From the NCBI GenBank assembly GCA_025267735.1, contig CM046303.1, positions 19,520,403 to 19,584,402 of the forward strand: DNA of 64,000 nt. The letters are read 5' to 3'. The notes below the pieces were generated by a model, which ran no database searches, was not told the DNA's origin, and saw only the letters and a list, made by a program, of their open reading frames with translations. The stretch comes from Mactra quadrangularis. Taxonomy: Eukaryota > Mollusca > Bivalvia > Venerida > Mactridae. Made by a program: the position numbers and the translations under genes. Positions 24,919 to 37,644 of the stretch are shown piece by piece (the first letter of the stretch is position 1; each line of letters opens with the position of its first letter).

Positions 24919-25317
24919 ATGAACGTTTTCCATAGTTGTACTTTACACTGTAAATTATTTTTAGTGGTCGAGAGGTTAATGTTGCTTACTTTAAGTCACG
25001 GTTTTCACTCATTGATTGTAATGGATTCAGGTCAAAGCACTTGCTTCATGTTGCTTACTTTAAGTCACGGTTTGTACTCATTGATTTTAATGGATTCAGG
25101 TCAAAGCACTTGCTTCATGGGACAAGAGTCTTGCACTGGTCAGTCCTGTAACCATGGCCAGCTAATCGGTCTGTTTCCCAACACTATACTAAAGATCTGT
25201 AAGAAAAGATTCGTAAACAAACTCAAGCAAGACAATAATAACAGTTTTACTATGCCTTATTTTTCCTTTTATCAGTTATTAATCATTATCGGAATGAGTA
25301 ATCACCCTGAGCAGTGA
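24919..25317 (+). other. Open frame containing the 69-bp repeats, copy A2 (132 codons)
   Basis: A 20-residue start (MNVFHSCTLHCKLFLVVERL) is followed by two 23-residue repeats (MLLTLSHG..HSLI..MDSGQS) and a 66-residue end beginning MGQESCTGQSCNHGQLIG with basic KICKKRFVNKLK. The same frame is open at 41050 with five repeats. The C-terminal end is shifted by a one-base difference after NSFTMPY relative to copy A3. The start ATG lies directly after the SINE tail. No known domain; coding status uncertain. Confidence 0.3.
24979..25116 (+). repeat. 69-bp minisatellite, 2 units (copy A2)
   Basis: Exactly 2 x 69 bases, same register as the 11-unit and 5-unit arrays at 9319 and 41110. Confidence 0.95.
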
Positions 25318-27681
25318 TATCTAAACGCTTCATGGTGAAATGTAATCGTTTGATATATGGGTTAAAACTTCAAAGATTAGCATTTAGGAATTGTTTTACT
25401 AGGAAGGGCAATTCTAACAAAATTAATTCACTGAAGCACTGAATTAATTTAGATAACAAAGTGAGACTTTTTGTTGGATTGGAATATTTTCTATTAAAAA
25501 GAAATAACAAGCCTTTAATTTATAGTTGTTTTTCACTTTATCTCCATGTGTGTTTTCCAAAAAGGGTCATTATTTACAACAGGGTTTATTTACAACAATA
25601 CATTTTTTACCAAACTGACTGAAGCAACACGTGAGAAATAATTAACTACTGTGAAAGCTCAAATTCGGAGAAACATATCAATTTGAAATGTTAACAATGT
25701 TTTAGATAACACATCAAGTGTTGTTTTAGAGTGAACTATTTTACTATTATACCTATGAAATTTATTATAGCGGTATTTGTTTTAGTGAAGTTAATAGTTA
25801 AATAACTAAATTATTTAGTCGGTTCTTACAATTTATCTTTATGTAACAATGTCAGTTCAACAGTATGATATAATGTCTCCTAGAAGTATTATTTTATTAA
25901 CTGAACATGAATACATGCGTGACATAGAATAAAGCACAGCAGTCAAGTTTTATCTCACATTATCTTATGTTGTCTTTGCTATGCATATACTGCAGTGTAA
26001 GATATCTAACGTTTTAAAAGAATGACCTTGTTGTATCGATTTTAACAATTTAGTTGTTTGATAACAATGAAATTATCTCGTAGTGTTTTATAGCTTATCA
26101 TTTCACAAACGCCAATTTACATGTAAAATATACATTTGTTTGCCAAATTCTTATACATTTTAATACTTCTTGAAGGGAAATAGATTGTCATGCTTGGCTT
26201 CTAATACACTTCGTGAAGTTTACTGTTGTTAATCGAATGTAATGTCATTGCGAGACGCATTTCCAGTAAACAAAAAACATTATAATTTACAGTATGTTGA
26301 CACTTTAATAAAGATCACGAAGCAAGTTATGTATGGAAATTTATCAAAAGCTACACATGAACACGTGATATATTGTATTGTCTTTATTGTCTGAATATTG
26401 TGCAACACGCAACGCTACAATATAATCAGTTAATGAATGATTATATTTACAGTGTATGGTATCAGCCGAGTCGTTGTACGGTGTTATGTATATTTCCGTA
26501 GATAATTGGAGATAAATATCAAGTAATATTACTGATGAGTTGTGAGAGCCGCCTAAACCTAAAATAAATCGAACAAATATACCGACGTCAAGACCTTACT
26601 GAGGATTGATCGAAGTGTTGTTGTAATATATTTTATATCATTTTAGGTAGCTAATAGGCCATAATGGTCGGGTACTTTTTATATCTTAATAAATTTGAAA
26701 CTTTATCAAGTATCATATTGTATATATGTACAAGTCACTATAATAAAAAATTAACTTACTTACTCATTGATAATTGGTCAATTAGATCTATGATTGATCA
26801 TTGGATTCTAGGTGAATGGTAGCAATTTCTGTTTGTATGTCTTTGAGAACTAATGGGACATTTTAATTGAATTCTTCAGGCATATTGACCACAATAACTA
26901 CATATCTGATGAATTAAGAGCGTACTTCAGCATCTTCCCTTAGACACTCAGTTGCCATATACTTGCATGATACATGTAAAGAGTTGTTGACTGCAATGCC
27001 TTCATTAGATTTTTATACTTATACTGTAAGTTATAACAATGCGTCATTAGCTTCTGTTCTTTAAACATAAAACGTGTTTTATACTGCTTACCCATGCTCA
27101 GAAAATGTCAGCGTTCATTAGCCGTCAATGTATTTAATGGAGATATATCATGAAAGCTAGAGCCTGAAACATATTGAAAGTGTTAATTCAGGTAACGCCA
27201 ATTTAGTTGTATCAATGATAGATGCTTGCATTAAGTTAATACCTAACATTTAGACTGAATATATACAATTACGAGTACAATCATCAATGGCCAGTTATCC
27301 CCCACGCTAATTAATATTTTTGCCAGACTTTTTGTTATTATAATTATTTTTTTGTCGGCATGGAAATTGCAATAAGGTGACAGTAGGAAATTTCTACAAT
27401 AAATACGTTGTAATATCTTTCACTGTAACAATATAAGATCAACTGTCAGTCTTGGATGGATTCGATATGGAAATTGAGCGTAAATATAAATTTAACAATA
27501 TTATTTTCGTCACCATAATATCGTTTAGCCAGATAAAAGTCACTCAGGCAAAAATATATGGGAAAAAACCAATGAAATTCAGTAAACAGAAAAATGACTG
27601 ACCTGGCAATTGTAAATAAATGCAATGTAAATATATAGTTAAATGTTTTTTGACGTACGTACATTTCGATTTTTCTCTTAA
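25318..27681. other. AT-rich spacer of copy A2, no gene seen
   Basis: Collinear with 10264-12640 in copy A1. Shared short motifs include GATATATGGGTTAAAACTTC and GGTATCAGCCGAGTCGTTGT. Only scattered substitutions and small indels separate the copies. Confidence 0.6.
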
Positions 27682-29364
27682 GGCCACAACAAATTGATCA
27701 TATGTTCTATGGATTTTGTCCGAAAAAAAATGGAGCGAGCGAGCGAAAAAAAATAAAAATATTTTTTTTCCACATTTTGCATTTTGAAGAGCGAGCGAAA
27801 TGCGAAAAATAAAAAAAGGTTCTATTTTTATGAATATTCATTTACTAAAAGTCAAAATGCACTTGAAATATGGACTTTTTGCAGAAAAGAACTTTAATGA
27901 ATAGCATTCTGTATTATTTCAAAGTGCATATAAGCTTAAATGTCAGTTTAGCTCTGATTATCTTGTAGTATGTTGTAAGAAAGATTACTTGTTGTTAATA
28001 TTCATAAAATTAATGCTTTTAATATGATACATACAAAATAAATGCCTGTATTTTGTTCCATTTGCATTTAGATGAACTGTACTATATTATCATACTGTAA
28101 AATATACTGATTTCATTCAATATTGAACTTCAAAACTTCCAAGATCATTGTAAAAATTTAGAACCAGCACTGCTAAAATTATAAAGGATCAAACCTGATG
28201 ACTTTTTATGTAAAATAAATCCCTATATTAATCAAATAAATAAGAGATGGAATCAACAACAAGCAGCTACTCAGCAAATTTAAATCCTCCTGCATGAAAA
28301 TTTTAGGCTCTGCACCCTTATAAAATGATGGACCAAACCTGTTGACTTTTGGTGTATAAATAAAGTCTTAATATTATTCCAGTAAATACAGGATGGGCTC
28401 AAAAACGTAAAAATTATGTATAATTGTATTCAACTACTCAACTGGTATACTTAAGTTCCTGAATGAGAATTTTAGAATCAGCACCCCTATAAAATGATAA
28501 TGAACAAACCCTGTTAACTTTTAAGTGCATAAATACAGTCTTATTAATTAGAAAGAAGAAGAAAATTATTAAGTAGGCAAATTATGCTACAGACTAAACA
28601 ACATACAACTGCTAAGTATAGCTAATTAATCCTGAAGGAAAAATAGAATCAGCAGCCCTATAAAATAAAATGGACTATACGTTTTGGTGTCGAAAGTATA
28701 GCCTTTTGGTAAATAATACAAAATACAACTTCATTTTCAATCAGTTCGAACATCTCCGGCATGAACATTATTAGAAAAGGAAATCTTCTATTCTGTCCTA
28801 CCTCAATTCATAAGACATGAGTCAACCTCTAGTAACTAATATTGTAAATTATTTTTACACAGAAGGTGAACATATGACGTCACACATCCAGATCATCTTT
28901 GTAGGGTTGATGGAGCCGCTCTGTCTACGTCACTGTTCAACTTCTGTGTGTATCAAGAGTTCAAGTTTATGGAAGTTAAACATTGCATTTATTACATTGA
29001 TTACGTATAAATTTAGTATACATGTGTTAAAACGTGTACTAAATATAATTTAGGATTTAGAAAAACAGAAGAACAATGGATCGACACGATCATCATAGTG
29101 ACGTATGTAAACGTGAATACTTTACTGTTTTGTTACAAATATAGCAATGTCATGGTGATAAGCTTTGATATTGAGACCAACAATTATTGATTTTCTCCGT
29201 AAAACTTCTTGGTTGAGTGCCAAAAAAAATTGACTTAAAAAAAATCTTGATGCGGTAAAAATTTTGAAGTGCGGGAGCAAAAAAAAAATAAAAATATTTT
29301 TTTTCCATTTTCGGATTTTTAGGTGCGGGAAATCCGACGAACAAAAGATCAATTTGTTGTGGCC
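27682..29364. mobile_element. 1.68-kb DNA element with perfect 18-bp terminal inverted repeats
   Basis: Left end GGCCACAACAAATTGATC; right end is its exact complement. Copies A1, A3 and A4 lack it: TTTCTCTCAACTGTCAAAG is continuous in A1 at about 12632. Similarity between the two ends continues inward imperfectly (TGTTC..GGATTT). Near both ends are A/T runs with GCGAGCGAGCG or GTGCGGGA words. The interior holds about four diverged ~150-bp tandem repeats (28157, 28301, 28470, 28645), each with an AG..TCAGCACCCC-like motif, ATAAA, and AAACCTG..GACTTTT. A 78-codon frame (28817-29053) is not recognisable as transposase, so the element looks non-autonomous. Target duplication is unclear. Confidence 0.88.
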
Positions 29365-30979
29365 CAACTGTCAAAGTTTAAATAATTTCAAAGTGATTGA
29401 CAAAGGCTATCGCAATATCACGCCATTTAGACAACAAACACTTAAACACACGAAGTCACCGTGAATGTATTCATGTTTTGACAGTTGAAAAAAGTATACC
29501 AACTTCCAAATTCCTGTACATAAATAATAAGACATTACACAGGTGTAAATCTAATCGAGACACCAAATATTTATTTTAAAACTGTTTCGAAATGAACTTT
29601 AAGAAAATTATGAAACAACACAACATTGAACCAGTTCGTATTGTACCAACTTATGTCTAAAAGACGCTTCTATATTGAAATATTAAGTACATCATCAAAG
29701 CGTGTTCACACTTATATAAATACGCACACAACATATTGTGTTTGATCAGAAAATTCCACTTAATGCTAAGGATAATCTTATTTGACTTGCTTCTAAATAA
29801 ACAATTCATTCCACTTTCTAACTACTAACGTTTGATTTTAGCTCTTTCATACTAAAAACCTATGTCAAAGCAACATCATATAGAAGGTATATCCCTTGCG
29901 TTCACTTTTTAAAATATTTTAACATCAAAACAGCGATAAGAAAAATAGTTCTATCTAGTGCACATCTTGCAGTTTTTTCATTGTTTGGTGTTAATTACTT
30001 ATAATTTTAAAGGTACTAGTTCACAGATTTGGTTTATTTGTTCTATAATTTCAAAATACCATTCAGTGTCTGAAGTTGTGTCAAAAAATCATTCTTATTT
30101 TTTAAAACAAACCGACCTATATGTAGCAAGAAATATACAATAATAGTCACAAAAATGCACTAAAAGTGTACATACCGTGACATACGGGGTAGATATTTAC
30201 TAAATGAAACACTATCATTTGTAGTTAAATGTCAATTTGCACTAACATTGTCATTATCAGAATACATTGTACTTCTTTCCTGCTTCCGAAGGTATTTCCA
30301 TACAAGTTTGATAGTTTTAGCAAAAGGTAATATTTAAGTTGAAATCTGTGAATGGGTACCTTTAAGCAGAATTCTTTATTGCGTCCGGAGAAAACGAAAC
30401 GAAAGTGTTTTAGTGTTACAGCTTTAATTTGCTAATGCTTATATGATCAATGTATGTTTTCAAATCAATAAAGCAAATATTCCCGCAATAAATGCTTTTT
30501 TTCAGTTTTGTTTCGTTTACATGGGTATAACATATACAAAGTATTCAAAATGCTTGTTTAAATTTATCATATTTCAAAGTTGGTGCTCTTGTCTAAAATT
30601 AATGTTCTTACTTAAAATCCCTCAGTAGATTTCTGGAGAATAAATGACTAGTCTAGTAAGACTCGAATTAGAAACCCCTTCGATGCACTTGGTGCAAAAA
30701 CCTGCACATAGTAGACTTTACCACATATTTGGGTTTATTTTCAAGTTATTTGATTATTATGACCAAGAGAACTAATATCTGAAGTATAACCATACGAAAT
30801 GATAGTAAAATATAACACTATTGATAGACAACTAATAGGGATCTATTTTACTTTATTACTACATTTCGAAAGTTTGGTTATGACAAACTTTGGCAATGTA
30901 GATAATCACAAAATCCAGTGTCCTAAATATGTTTATAAGTGTGTCAATAACTTTCAATCTGATAACTGAACATGAAAAC
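29365..30979. other. AT-rich spacer of copy A2, no gene seen
   Basis: Homologous to 12640-12908 plus 14872-16050 in copy A1. A segment around 30205-30300 is not in A1. Copies A3 and A4 have lost roughly 340 bases here (44650 and 54300 jump from GCAAGAAATATA to GCAAATATTCCC). Confidence 0.55.
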
Positions 30980-31285
30980 GGTCCGGCTAGCTTAGTTAGT
31001 AGTACGCAAGTCTACTAATCGAGGGGTCGTGGGTTCGATTCCCGGGCGGGGCATACTTTCGTGGAGCTTGGTCATGAAAATATTTCTACGGCCATTCTCC
31101 CTCCTACCAATGGTTTTTAATTATGTAGGGAAGTTATCTGTCGTCAGTCACTGACGAAAGTATGTGCATAGTAGTTGGTTAACAGCTAAATCCAGAGATT
31201 AAGCCTTCCAGGAGGAGTGGGTAGGCTGACTGACAGCAGTTATATGACCTATACAATGAATTGCTACATCGCTAAACCCAACAAA
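30980..31285 (+). mobile_element. SINE-X (family I), copy A2
   Basis: Full-length family-I SINE with intact B box (GGGTTCGATTCCCGGGCGGG) and the typical body, ending in CGCTAAACCCAACAAATT. The flanks preserve remnants of a target duplication around AATGAAAA. The homologous site in A1 (about 16050) and in the last diverged copy (about 63120) is empty. Confidence 0.93.
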
Positions 31286-31432
31286 TTAAAAAAACTAAAA
31301 TAAAAAATAAGTGAACGCATCAGAAAAGTAAGAAATACATTCCTTCAATTATCCAAGCAAAACACTATTTTACATATATCGAGTTCTAGGTTAACCAAAG
31401 TCAATATACATACAATTATTCCATTTACTAAG

Positions 31433-31482
31433 TTTCAAAATACAGATGTCATATCCGATTTCTACAGGGAAATACAGTTATG
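31433..31482. other. Conserved 50-mer, copy A2
   Basis: Same block as at 16181, with TTTCAAAA at the start and CCGATTTCTACAGGG in the middle: two substitutions relative to A1. Confidence 0.7.
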
Positions 31483-31680
31483 GCATAGCCTTACTAAAAG
31501 CATATGATAATATATGATTAATGTAAGTTGTGTATTTTTTTAGATTACTGTTTTGACCGCAACATTGGTGACCATGGTTGATTGCAGAAATGTATTTGAA
31601 ATTGCAACAGTGCTAGGCAATTTAACCCAATTAATGTCGTTTTGATTCTGTTAAACTTGAGAGAAAAAGATGTTTGTAAC

Positions 31681-32010
31681 CAAATCCAAGGTATTTTATC
31701 AAATTATCGCTATATTACCGCTACATTCTATTATACTGGTAGGCATTATGACATGCGCTCATGTTTGCATGGAGAAAAAACACTTTACATGCCAACTCTC
31801 AGTTTAACGCGATGACTGTATTAGAAAATAAAGCTCTTCAGACAAGCGTATGTTCTGAAGATATTAGGTGCACTGTGTCAAACATAATCAAACAATTACA
31901 AACCATGATTGTATTTTCTTGTGAAAAAAGTTACAATTTGACAGCGCTGTGTTTGATTTTGTTTCATTCTATAATTCAATTATTTATTTATTACGTCTGA
32001 GGGTTTGTAT
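31681..32010 (+). pseudogene. Block alpha, frameshifted copy A2
   Basis: Open from 31761 to 32000 but in a mixed frame: an A-run (GGAGAAAAAACAC) and GTTTAACGCG change the upstream frame, and an extra GC pair at GACAGCGCTGTG shifts the hydrophobic end. The core NAMTVLENKALQTSVCSEDI is unchanged. Confidence 0.35.
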
Positions 32011-32781
32011 TCAATCTGATCATTTTGGAGTAATTTCTATAATCATTGTATATTACCGTTGATATAGACCTTCACTACTGCTGAAGTACATGTATTTGTT
32101 CTATTTTGCTTCAATCTGTATTCTCTGATTTAATTTAAACTCCAAGGACACTATTTTGAAAGAAATCTTGAAGTATTTTTTCAATTCCAATAAGAAATAA
32201 GAAATTGATTATGTCTTAGATTCAAATACCCGTTAATTATTTATGTAAGGTCAGTCAATCATTATACATGTATTCGACAGATTTTGAACTTAAGTAATAG
32301 AGAAATTACTGTAGAAATATAATTGTTATATATTTTATATTTCATTTGGTTGTAAAAAGATACATATGCAAGCGTTTTGTAATTTACCATCTGTTCTGTA
32401 TTTAAAGTAAGGGACTAAACTGTTAAAGTACATGTATTACAAATTATGTTGAATAAAGCATTTATCCAGTGCAGGACCCATAATCACCTAGACAGTTTCG
32501 GGTAACGAACCTCCGGAAGAGCGTTACTACTTTAATTGAGAAACAAACAGTATAGCTGTTTCTTCATTTTATCCAATTGTGAATAAGTGTCTTTCCAATG
32601 ATCAAACTTTCAGTTTCAAAATCAACAAAGTAGATTATTCCTTATATATGACTGTATTTCATTTTTACTTACAGCAAGATGACAAAGGGAAACGAATTTT
32701 AATAAATGAACATGCACCGACACGAACATTGTCTGTCAAAATGCATTTTAAAAATTGATTTGATAGTTTTAAGTCATAGAC

Positions 32782-33049
32782 ATGTCTCGTCATCGCGAAA
32801 AACGAAAGCTACCCGCTCATTTCTTAATTGATATTAGTGACGACTATCCAGAGTGTCAACTCCCGCATGATTGTTTTGTTCTCATATTGTTTTGTTGTCC
32901 CTCATGCTATTGTGAGTCATGAAAAGACCAAGGCCATCCCTTCAATTGTTTTGACTTCATTAAAAAATGAAACGTTTATCACTATTTCCTTTGATGGTTT
33001 TAAAAGACAAACACTCAACGAGCATATCAATATAGATTGCGATAAATAA
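32782..33049 (+). pseudogene. RHR open frame, frameshifted copy A2
   Basis: Begins MSRHREKRKLPAHFLIDISD, but two bases are lost (CCAGAGTGTC instead of CCAGAGAGTGTC), shifting the frame. About 24 bases are also missing after GTGAGTCAT. The downstream frame with FKRQTLNEHINIDCDK is open only from the shifted frame. Confidence 0.4.
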
Positions 33050-33597
33050 ATAGCAAATGACTCCTAGAGATTAATGTGTGATTTTCCTTCTGGTATCTGC
33101 ATTGTATTTACAAAACATTTGTATTAGATAGTGTGTTTGTTTTTTAGAGTTTAAAGTAATTAAGTAATGTTCCAACATTCTTGTCAAGTTTTCAAGTTTT
33201 TTCATTCTTCACATGTCTTCATGGGACAAAATCTAACAAATCAGACACCTAATTGAAATTAGTAACGCTATATCATATATTTTCTGTGCCAATGTTATAT
33301 TTTGATTTCAACATTTTAGAATAAGTCAGCTAACAGAAAGTTTTGACAATTGCATTAGTGTTGTGAAATTTAATAACAATATAATTAAGTTGTGTTATTT
33401 GACGCTTTTCCTAAATAAATATTACATGTGCAGTTCTGTTTATCTGTTTTGACATGCATGAGAACAAAAGAGATTTGCCTTCAATCTTCTAACATGACAA
33501 TCATTTTTTTACTCGAGAAAATTATGTGTTGTATATTTGCCAGACTTTGTTCATTGTTGTTTGAGTTAATGTAAGATCCTTTATTTAATTAATTATT

Positions 33598-33870
33598 TTA
33601 CTGGGTTTAACGCCGTGTCGACACATTTTGGTCATTTTACGGCGTCGAGCGCAACTAACATAGCTTTCCTGGACGCTTGTCTACAACTAGTACTCATCTA
33701 TCCTTCCAAAAGACCGGAAACTTCTCCATATACCTTATAATTGGAGGAAAATAAACATTGTTGTCCAATTTTCATGGAAGGGTATAACCTCCCAGGGTGG
33801 GATTCGAACCCGTACCCCCCTCGAGACACGAGATTTCCCGGCGCGCTACAAACTGCGCTATCGTCCTGGT
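33598..33870 (-). mobile_element. SINE family II, copy A2
   Basis: Sister of 18367, better preserved: the B box reads GGGTTCGAATCCCACC on the minus strand. The minus-strand frame 33698-33913 is a product of this SINE. Confidence 0.88.
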
Positions 33871-34045
33871 TGTAAGATCTTTTATTCATATTTGAAAATA
33901 AAGTTAATAACACTTTTTTATGTTATTACATACTATTTTACATCAGTCAGTAATTCGATGAATGATACATAACTGGTTTGTAACTTGTCAATGTTAGTTA
34001 AAAGCACCATTACACACTAAATCGGTGTGTTTAAGTGTACATGTA

Positions 34046-34250
34046 TAGTCCATACCATATGTTGGGACCGACAAATATATTTATATGATATTAGTTCTAC
34101 AAAAACTGAGTACATGTATCAATATTCATACTATATTTATATTAGTGGCATATCAACAAGTTGTTAGCTTATAATGAGCAACAAGCACCACGCTTTTGAA
34201 ACGATTTTGCATCCAGTGTGCTTTTGTGGTGCTGCTCTATATTATTACAT
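34046..34250. other. About 205-bp insertion present in copy A2 only
   Basis: Copy A1 runs from TGTATAGTC to the short ATGCATTTCG..GATTCTGCGC at 18820-18855. Here about 200 extra bases, starting CATACCATATGTTGGGACCG, lie between. No terminal repeats or target duplication could be fixed; it may be an unclassified small element or a deletion in A1. Confidence 0.5.
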
Positions 34251-35781
34251 GATTCTGCGCTTCAATTTAATGCTCGTTAACATGTATTGACTTCATATCT
34301 GGCATTTGGTCAGCTTTTTGTGGTTTGCTGTAAACAAAAAAGAACAACATACAATATACTAATTTCTTATTTATAAGCAAAAACGCGTATATGAAGTATA
34401 GACATATAGGTCAAACTAGAATCTATTCCAAGCATGCAATTGCAGAAAAAAATACAACCACAGAATGAAATTGCTTAATAACTTTTGAAAAAAAATGAAA
34501 ATGAATAACTCGCATGCAGTGTTTAAATATCCATCCTTATCACTAAACACATTCATTTTCTAAAAGTGTTTGTTGGAAGAGGAGAATAAATTATACAAAT
34601 TATACACATTTGAACTAATAAGCATCATGATTTGTAATGAAAATGTGCCACAGAAAAATCATATGTCAAAATAAAACTAAAAATAATTACGAACTAAATG
34701 TGTTATCAGGAATAATTGTAACTCGTTTGGCTCCAATAAAACACATATATTCTCCAAAATAAATGACCAGATATATTCCATATACAGTCATTAAATCTGT
34801 TAACAAAATTAATATTTCTCAAAAAAGAGCAGTATTCTTTTTCTAAGTTTGTTTATATTGTTTACTTGACCTTAGTTTAGTCAGTAGAGCGTCTGTCAAC
34901 TAATTCATATAAATGGTCAAGATTGGCATACAATATAAATTATATACCTGCTAGGCTATTGATCACGTGGGGTGGTTTATACAGCAGTTTTGCTACCGCT
35001 GTAACAATTATGACTTAAATTAATCATTGGTAAATCATGTATTAAATTCTTGCAAAAAGCCAGGACATAGAGGTCTTAGCTTCTTTGGATCAGCCAATTG
35101 TATGCTGGCTACCACAAAATTTCTGAAAATACTAAACGAACAATCCAAATTAAAGCATTATAACATTTTCGAGAATTGATTTAAACACATTTTGGAAGCT
35201 AACCATTTAGAATCATGTTGTTAAATAACGACCCTCGTCTTTCATTTCCGAAAAAAATCCACGTACTATCTTGCTTTATTATTTAACACCTATATAATGT
35301 AAATGCTATACTAGTCATACACAATTATGTAACAAAACCAAAACTAATATATCACTGTCAAATATGGTTACAACTTTCCCATTGTCATATCTCCTTTGGG
35401 CCTATCGATCGAACAAAGGCTTGTAAAGGCACTAAATGAATTATTACTTTAGTAACAAGAACTAATGTAATCTTTAACACCAATAAGGAACAATTTTTGT
35501 CCTTCATGATAAGTTATAATGGCTCTTTCTCCAACAACAAGGCTTGGCACACACACTCAGTTAGTGTGAATTGCTTATTAATTATTAAATGATTTATAAT
35601 GTCTAAATCTATATCTAAAATAGATTGCTGACAATTAACTTTATTGTTGAAAGTCAATGTCTCTCTGATTGGCCCTTAACACAAGCAAGAAATAGTGTTT
35701 GTCTAACACCCATTAAATCAGTTTTGAAGTTGTCACCTTCCACTTCAAGTCTTGTACTCATCGTGCTATTCGCAGCGCGTA
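34251..35781. other. AT-rich spacer, no gene seen
   Basis: Collinear with 18845-20230, very few differences. A ~100-base insertion around 34450-34585 (between GCAGAAAAAAATA and GAGAATAAATTA) is not in A1. Confidence 0.55.
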
Positions 35782-36072
35782 AAGCCGCCCGGCTAGTTCA
35801 GTTGGTAGCGCCTAAGTCTACTGATCGAGGGGTCGTGGCAGGGCAAACTTTCGTGGATCTTGGACATGAAATTATTTCCACGGCCATTCTTTTCCTACCA
35901 ATGATTCTTTATTATGTAGGGCAGTTGTCAGTCATTGACGATAGTTTGCGCTTAGTAGTTAGTTAACAGCTAAATCCAGAGATTTAGCCTTTCCATAAGA
36001 AGTGAGTAGGTTGACTGACCGCCGTTATATGACCTATACAATGTGTTGCTACGGCGTTAAACCCAACAAAAG
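35782..36072 (+). mobile_element. SINE-Y (family I), copy A2
   Basis: Sister of 20231 with the same B-box deletion and the same GCAGCGCG flanks (GCAGCGCGT left, GCAGCGCGT right). Confidence 0.92.
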
Positions 36073-36441
36073 CACACAAACAAAAAGCAGCGCGTAAGGT
36101 CAAAGTGTTTGTTTCAGTCCAGCAACAAATGCAACATTTTCGTTGAACTTGTCTGCTTTCTGCAGATTAAATAATAACATTACTGATTATAACAGAATAC
36201 CAATTGCGATATGAATTTAAAATGTATATCTGTAACAATGTTTTTGGCTTTATCGTTCTCATAAAACTTTGTATTGAGACATGGACGATGCGCAATTTCT
36301 GTTTCATCCTGTATGAAAAGTAGCGTATAACCGGTTATATGCCATTCGCTGGCATAAATGAGAAAATCGTAAACGTTTCTATTATTGCTTTTAGAAAGGT
36401 TAGAGTCGTTGTTAAATTTGTAGAGTCGTTTGTAATTATAT

Positions 36442-36639
36442 ATGGGACCAAAGAAAGGGAAGGCGAGGGGCAAAAGCTATCATCGCTGAGTCTTCTATCC
36501 AGTAGAACGTCAAGGTGGAGTGACAGAGCCTATAACACCAGTAATACTGGAATCTCCACCTAATCAGACAAGATTAAACTGCTCTATTTCATTTCTCAAC
36601 TTTGCCCGTTTGAACATTCAACAAAACAAACAAGCGTAG
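36442..36639 (+). pseudogene. 66-codon frame with one internal stop, copy A2
   Basis: Sister of 20896: MGPKKGKARGKSYHR, TGA, VFYPVERQGGVTEPITPVIL, ending NIQQNKQA and TAG. Length is exactly conserved. Amino-acid changes between the two copies (S/R, N/S, S/P, Q/L, C/S) are frequent for such recent duplicates, which fits loss of constraint. Confidence 0.3.
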
Positions 36640-36694
36640 TGTACGTATTCGTGTCGTTTTTAACTCAATTAGTCAACAATAAATATTTAACAAT

Positions 36695-37380
36695 CATGAA
36701 ACCTACGAAATTAATGTGCCGTTGTTGCGCTAAGGTATCGTGCGTACCCCGCAAAGGCCCGCAAGATCTCCGTACGGTGGTCCACAGCTCTTTTAAAGGG
36801 TAAGTGCCGTGCGTGATCGTGTCTGGAAGATGTGCATACACATTTTCTAGACACGGATCTTTACGACTCGATTTTATTCAATTCTTCTAACGGACCCGTA
36901 CGTTACCCGCACGACAGCTCGCACGGTCATCTACGATTCTAGCCCTTACATGTCCGTAAACAACATTATTTCGCTATTGTGAACACATCCTTGCGATCTT
37001 ACGGCTTACGGCTTATAATGAAATCGTTTTCTGTCGTACGGTTCGTTACGAGTGACGTACGCGTCCCGTGCGTCATTCGCACGGGTCATACGATACGTAT
37101 TCCGTTTCTCTTTGTTTTCTTAACAGGCTTTACGTCATCATCTTATCAGCCAATATGTATACGCCCATAGTCCTTGCGGCGGCCGCATGGGAAGTCTACA
37201 TCCGTAAATAGCCCGTACGATGACTGTACTGCCGCTCTTACGATTGACCACACGGCGCTAAAATTTATGTGACCACAAACCCTTAGACACACCGTTCATA
37301 CGCAAGGCTTTCCACGGTCTACGGCTGTTTGAACGTACGGATCCGCAACAAGCCACGATTTTATGGGACTGTGGCTGTAT
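36695..37380. other. CpG- and ACGG-rich block, copy A2
   Basis: Sister of 21150. Several of the visible differences from the first copy are C/T or G/A changes at CpG (GACCG/GACTG, ACCGC/ACCAC, CGCACGG/CGTACGG), as expected if the block is methylated and deaminating. No gene seen. Confidence 0.6.
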
Positions 37381-37644
37381 GTGACTTACAGAGACAACCG
37401 TGTTATCATTTTATGTCAAAAATGATAAAGTCCAATTAAATATTATGTTTGTTATACCTCATAATATGATACAAATGACATTGACAATAGATTTATTTCG
37501 TTATAGGAGGTCACTAGCCGCCCATAATACAAACACATGATGTTTTAAGGTTTTATACTTTATTATGATCAAGGGCATTCGATAACAAATTGATTAGCCA
37601 TCATTAAACAATAATATTTTACACGCAAAATTTAAGATACTGAT

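Larger units (their letters stand above)
16930..32190. repeat. Youngest large tandem duplication, left copy (D1)
   Basis: Left of about 32165-32220, copy A2 groups with A3 (SINE-X present, shared CATGGAGAAAAAACAC in block alpha). Right of it, A2 groups with A1 (GATTATGTCTT, TCAGTCAATCATTATAC, SINE-II and SINE-Y). This phase makes 16930-32190 and 32190-46360 the true sister units. The left unit carries the 27682 transposon, which the right one lacks. Similarity between the two is very high over long stretches, for example 19040-20230 against 34600-35780. Confidence 0.7.

Noticed and set aside
27700..29360. Transposase inside the 27682 element
   Set aside because: The only notable frame is 78 codons (28817-29053), with no recognisable catalytic motif.
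30980..31060. Possible functional tRNA gene at the SINE-X head
   Set aside because: The head is fused to a SINE body, lacks a clean acceptor stem, and repeats at many sites; a functional tRNA is not supported.
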